Shown here: in pieces, positions 61,302 to 64,000 of the stretch
How positions within the stretch are numbered: position 1 is the stretch's first letter
How the letters are laid out: every line of letters starts with the position of its first letter
Assembly (NCBI RefSeq): GCF_001423695.1
Contig: NZ_LMOZ01000003.1
Coordinates: forward strand, 868,070 to 932,069
Source of the DNA: Leifsonia sp. Leaf336
GTDB taxonomy: Bacteria; Actinomycetota; Actinomycetes; Actinomycetales; Microbacteriaceae
Direction: 5' to 3'
DNA length: 64,000 bases
Translations under genes and position numbers: made by a program
Notes under the pieces: generated by a model
Seen by the model: the letters and a program-made list of their open reading frames with translations, nothing else
The model's database searches: none
Told to the model about the DNA's origin: nothing

Positions 61302-62882
61302 ATGAGTGCTGGGGACGGCGCGGAGGCGCCCTTCAACTTCCGGCTCGCGATCCTCCTGGCGATGGCGATGTTCGTGCTCGTCGTCGACACGTCGCTCATG
61401 AATGTGTCGATCTCCGCGGTCGTCCACGACCTCCACACCACCGTCAGCGGGGTGCAGGGCGCGATCGCGCTGGAGGCGCTGGTCTCGGCGGCGTTCATCC
61501 TCATCGGGGGCAAGACCGGCGACCTGATCGGTCGCAAGCTCGCGTACATCCTGGGGCTGCTCGGCTACGCGGTCGGCGCCATCGCCATGACGCTCGCGCA
61601 GAACCTCTCGGCCATCATCGTCTTCTGGGCGCTCATCGGCGGGATCGGCGCCTCGTTGCTGCTGCCGTCGATGCAGTCGCTGATCCACGGCAACTTCGAG
61701 GGCGCGCACCAGAAGCGCGTCTACGCGCTCGTCGGCGCGTCCGCCGCCATCGCGGCCGCGGTCGGCCCGCTGCTCGGCGGGTTCATCACGACGTTCCTGT
61801 CGTGGCGCGTCGGGTTCCTGCTGGAGGCCGTCATCATCGCCGTCGTGCTCGCCGGCATCGGGCTGGTCAAGGACGTCCCGTACACGGGCTCCCGGTCGAT
61901 CGACCTGGTGGGCGCACTGCTGTCTGTCGTCGGGATGGGCGGCATCGTCACCGGCATCCTGGTGTGGCAGGAGGGCGGCGAGTACGTCCTGCTGCTCATC
62001 GTCGTCGGTGCGGCTGCGCTCGCCGGGCTGGTGTTCTGGCTGCGTTCCCGCAGCCGCCGCGGCAAGCCGACCCTCCTCGACCCCGGCCTGTTCTCCTCCA
62101 AGCTGTTCCGGACCGGCGTCAGCGGCCAGCTGCTGCAGCAGGTGTCGCTCGGCGGCACGATGATCGCGCTGCCGATCTACCTGCAGATGGTGCTGGAGTA
62201 CAACGCTCTGCAGGCGGGCTTGTCGATCGCGCCGCTCTCGCTGAGCATGTTCGTCGTCGCCCTGCTGGCGGGCCGGAGGGCGAAGGGACGACCGGCGAAC
62301 CTGATCCTGCTCGGGTTCGTGCTGTCGGTGGTCGGGATCGTCATCCTACTGCCGCTCGTGCCGATCGCCACCAACGGGTGGTACCTCACCGTGCCTCTGA
62401 TCATCTCCGGCGCCGGGCTGGGCCTCCTGGTGTCGCAGCTCAACAACTACACGCTGTCGCCGATCAGCGACGAGCGTGTCAGCGAGGCCGCGGGAGTCAA
62501 CTCGGCGGCGGGGTCGTTCGGGCTGTCCTTCGGCCTCGCGTTCGCCGGCGCCATCATGCTGGCGACGCTGGCGTTCACCTTCACCTCGATGACGAACGCC
62601 AGCACGGTGCTGCCGGCGGACGACAAGCAGCAGGTCGCGTCTGCGCTCGAGGAGGACGCGCAGGTGATGTCGAACACCCAGCTCGAGAAGCAGCTCGCCA
62701 CCGAGACGCCGCCGGTGCGCGCCGAGGTCATCCGCATCAACACCGAGGCGCGGCCGATCGCGCTGCAGGTGGCGCTGCTGGTGCCGCTGGTCGCCGGCCT
62801 GCTGGGCGCGGGCAATGCGCTCCGGATGCGCCGCCTCCCCGACCCGGCACCCTCCGACAGCGACGCCCCGCTGCTCGGCTGA
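61302..62882 (+). CDS. MFS transporter of the DHA2 (14-helix) type
   Basis: 526 residues, about 14 helices. VLVVDTSLMNVSISAVVHDL near residue 26 (the D-x-x-x-x-N-V-A motif), GKTGDLIGRKLAYILGLLGY near 72 (motif A), and GASAAIAAAVGPLLGGFITT near 148 (motif C, antiporter). Likely exports toxic or antimicrobial compounds with H+ exchange. The 60-residue loop before the last helix (LPADDKQQVASALEEDAQVM) is long and acidic. The start at 61302 is chosen over the upstream in-frame ATG at 61284 because the conserved region begins soon after. Substrate unknown. Confidence 0.9.
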   Translation: MSAGDGAEAPFNFRLAILLAMAMFVLVVDTSLMNVSISAVVHDLHTTVSGVQGAIALEALVSAAFILIGGKTGDLIGRKLAYILGLLGYAVGAIAMTLAQNLSAIIVFWALIGGIGASLLLPSMQSLIHGNFEGAHQKRVYALVGASAAIAAAVGPLLGGFITTFLSWRVGFLLEAVIIAVVLAGIGLVKDVPYTGSRSIDLVGALLSVVGMGGIVTGILVWQEGGEYVLLLIVVGAAALAGLVFWLRSRSRRGKPTLLDPGLFSSKLFRTGVSGQLLQQVSLGGTMIALPIYLQMVLEYNALQAGLSIAPLSLSMFVVALLAGRRAKGRPANLILLGFVLSVVGIVILLPLVPIATNGWYLTVPLIISGAGLGLLVSQLNNYTLSPISDERVSEAAGVNSAAGSFGLSFGLAFAGAIMLATLAFTFTSMTNASTVLPADDKQQVASALEEDAQVMSNTQLEKQLATETPPVRAEVIRINTEARPIALQVALLVPLVAGLLGAGNALRMRRLPDPAPSDSDAPLLG

Positions 62883-62906
62883 CCTCCACGCGAGTACGGT
62901 CGGACC

Positions 62907-63635
62907 ATGTCCGACTTCCTCACCGGCGACGCCATGCCTCTGCTCCCCGCCGCCGACCTGCCGCCCGCGGGCTCTGCGCCCGATCCCGGCGTGCTGCTCG
63001 TGGCATGGTTGCGCAAGGCCGAGGAGAGAGCGGTTCGGGAGGCGCTCGCCGCGACCCTGGCCACCGCCACCCCGGACGGGATCCCGTCGTCCCGCACGGT
63101 GCGGCTCGCCGAGCTGACGGCAGATGGAGCCGTGTTCGGCACCTCGTCGTCGAGCCGCAAAGGCAGGGAACTGGCCGCCAATCCGCGCGCCAGCGTGACG
63201 GTGTACTGGCGGGAGCTGGTCCTGCAGGTGCGTCTCGATGGCCCCGTCGAGGTGCTGGATGCCGACGCCTCCGACGCCCTATGCGCCGACCGGCCGCCCG
63301 CAGCGCGCGCCGCGACCGTCGCCTCCCGGCAGGACGACGCGCTCGACGACTTCGACTCCCTCCACCGCAGGGCGGACGAACTGCTGGCGGAGGGCGTGCC
63401 GATCGCCCGGCCGGCCGACTGGTGGGGATACCGGGTGGTGCCGTCGACGATCGAGTTCTGGCAGGGCAGCCCGGATCGGCTGCATCGCCGTCTGCGCTAC
63501 GAGCGCGACACCGCGGGGCACTGGTCGGTTCGCGGACTCAGCCCTGATCAGGGAATACCTGCAAGTCTCCCAAAGTTGAGTCAGATGTACTCAAGTTTTG
63601 AACTTGACGGGTTGACAGTCTCCCCACCGGGGTGA
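62907..63635 (+). CDS. Pyridoxamine 5'-phosphate oxidase-family protein with an odd C-terminal tail
   Basis: 242 residues. The PNPOx fold is shown by MATLATATPDG-like text (AATLATATPDGIPSSRTVRL near residue 49), FGTSSSSRKGRELAANP near 77 and WWGYRVVPSTIEFWQG near 172, then RLRYERDTAGHWSVRGLSP. Family proteins usually end here, but this frame runs on 25 residues (DQGIPASLPKLSQMYSSFEL and more) through an HAIR site and a promoter-like region. ATG 62907 has TACGGT six bases upstream (62895-62900). FMN-dependent oxidation of a PNP-like or other substrate. It is followed by dnaK on the same strand. Confidence 0.85.
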   Translation: MSDFLTGDAMPLLPAADLPPAGSAPDPGVLLVAWLRKAEERAVREALAATLATATPDGIPSSRTVRLAELTADGAVFGTSSSSRKGRELAANPRASVTVYWRELVLQVRLDGPVEVLDADASDALCADRPPAARAATVASRQDDALDDFDSLHRRADELLAEGVPIARPADWWGYRVVPSTIEFWQGSPDRLHRRLRYERDTAGHWSVRGLSPDQGIPASLPKLSQMYSSFELDGLTVSPPG

Positions 63636-63660
63636 CAAGCTTGAGCCGTCGAGGCTCAAC
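63575..63660. promoter_or_regulatory. Two HAIR operators upstream of dnaK (HspR sites)
   Basis: GTTGAGT-N7-ACTCAAG at 63575-63595 and CTTGAGC-N7-GCTCAAC at 63640-63660 match the HspR-associated inverted repeat CTTGAGT-N7-ACTCAAG with one and two changed bases. They lie 57-142 bases before the dnaK ATG. HspR with DnaK as co-repressor shuts off the operon. TTGACA at 63612-63617 is a possible -35, and GGAAT-N18-GTT (63552-63577) could be a SigH-type heat-shock promoter. Neither promoter is certain. Confidence 0.85.
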
Positions 63661-63716
63661 TCTTGACCCCCAGACTTACACCGGCAGCAGCCAGCAACAA
63701 AGGAGAGAAAGCACAT

Positions 63717-64000
63717 ATGTCACGTGCAGTAGGAATCGACCTCGGAACCACCAACTCCGTCGTCTCGGTGCTCGAGGGCGGCGAGCCCACGGTCATCGCC
63801 AACGCGGAGGGCTTCCGCACCACCCCGTCCGTCGTCGCGTTCACGAAGGACGGCGAGGTGCTCGTCGGTGAGACCGCGAAGCGCCAGGCGGTCACCAACG
63901 TCGACCGCACCATCTCGTCCGTCAAGCGCCACATGGGCACCGACTGGACCCAGGAGATCGACGGCAAGAAGTACACCGCCCAGGAGATCTCGGCCCGCAT
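63717..64000 (+). CDS. dnaK: DnaK chaperone (5' part, runs off the window)
   Basis: About 94 residues are in the window: [20 protein letters not shown] at the start, [20 protein letters not shown] and [19 protein letters not shown] text ([15 protein letters not shown]). The GIDLGTTNS phosphate-1 loop is the Hsp70 signature. ATG 63717 follows AAAGGAGAGAAAGCACAT. ATP-dependent chaperone acting with GrpE and DnaJ, normally encoded after it. The HspR operators upstream show heat-shock control. Confidence 0.97.
   Translation, partial: MSRAVGIDLGTTNSVVSVLEGGEPTVIANAEGFRTTPSVVAFTKDGEVLVGETAKRQAVTNVDRTISSVKRHMGTDWTQEIDGKKYTAQEISAR

Overview
The window is high-GC (about 70%), densely coded DNA from an actinobacterium. 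The gene set suggests Microbacteriaceae, perhaps close to Leifsonia, but this is inferred from gene content and protein style because no rRNA is present. Supporting traits are many leaderless genes (a TANNNT-type -10 box about six bases before ATG/GTG), HspR-type HAIR operators upstream of dnaK, a complete kdpFABC-DE locus and a dcd of the deaminase/dUTPase type.

Layout. 1-5381: flavin-dependent luciferase-like monooxygenases on the minus strand, a rhodanese, an M20 deacylase and a flavin reductase. 5397-14551: one plus-strand block with adenosine-deaminase-like hydrolase, GntR/UTRA regulator, BMP-type lipoprotein, ABC ATPase, two permeases, an acyl-CoA-dehydrogenase-fold protein and an NtaA/DszA-type monooxygenase. 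Two near-identical dyads flank the GntR gene, one before the deaminase and one before the lipoprotein. The block reads as uptake, deamination and flavin-dependent oxidation of a nucleoside-like compound. 14561-17543: PhzF protein, then a mobile-element remnant (small ORF, tyrosine integrase, broken tRNA-Gly-like sequence). 17720-21544: TetR/oxidoreductase/GNAT genes and an ArsR-SRPBCC-VOC operon.

22804-32452: a leader region with repeats and hairpins, a 27-aa ORF, kdpF, kdpA, kdpB, kdpC, kdpD, kdpE and a YibE/F-like membrane protein. 32487-41974: MarR and hydrolase, desaturase, cold-shock protein, a decayed gene, VOC protein, beta-propeller lipoprotein, a second ArsR operon (ArsR-RibD/DHFR-SRPBCC), zinc alcohol dehydrogenase, DUF1345 protein and Dps. 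42115-45053: a four-function cluster in three reading units (acyl-CoA-dehydrogenase-like, PIG-L deacetylase fused to a methyltransferase but frameshifted, GT2 glycosyltransferase). 45087-54946: FAD/Fe-S oxidoreductase, SDR proteins, small membrane proteins, TetR and MarR regulators with clear operators, GNAT and dcd.

55090-64000: idi, then a divergent pair of winged-helix regulators that both carry long His-rich segments, MFS transporters, a DUF2461 protein, lspA, a small alarmone synthetase, a PNPOx-like protein and the 5' end of dnaK. The most unusual items are the His-rich regulator pair with twin dyads between them, the importer/monooxygenase block with its operator pair, two ArsR genes whose start codon lies inside a palindrome, and the frameshift in the deacetylase-methyltransferase gene.
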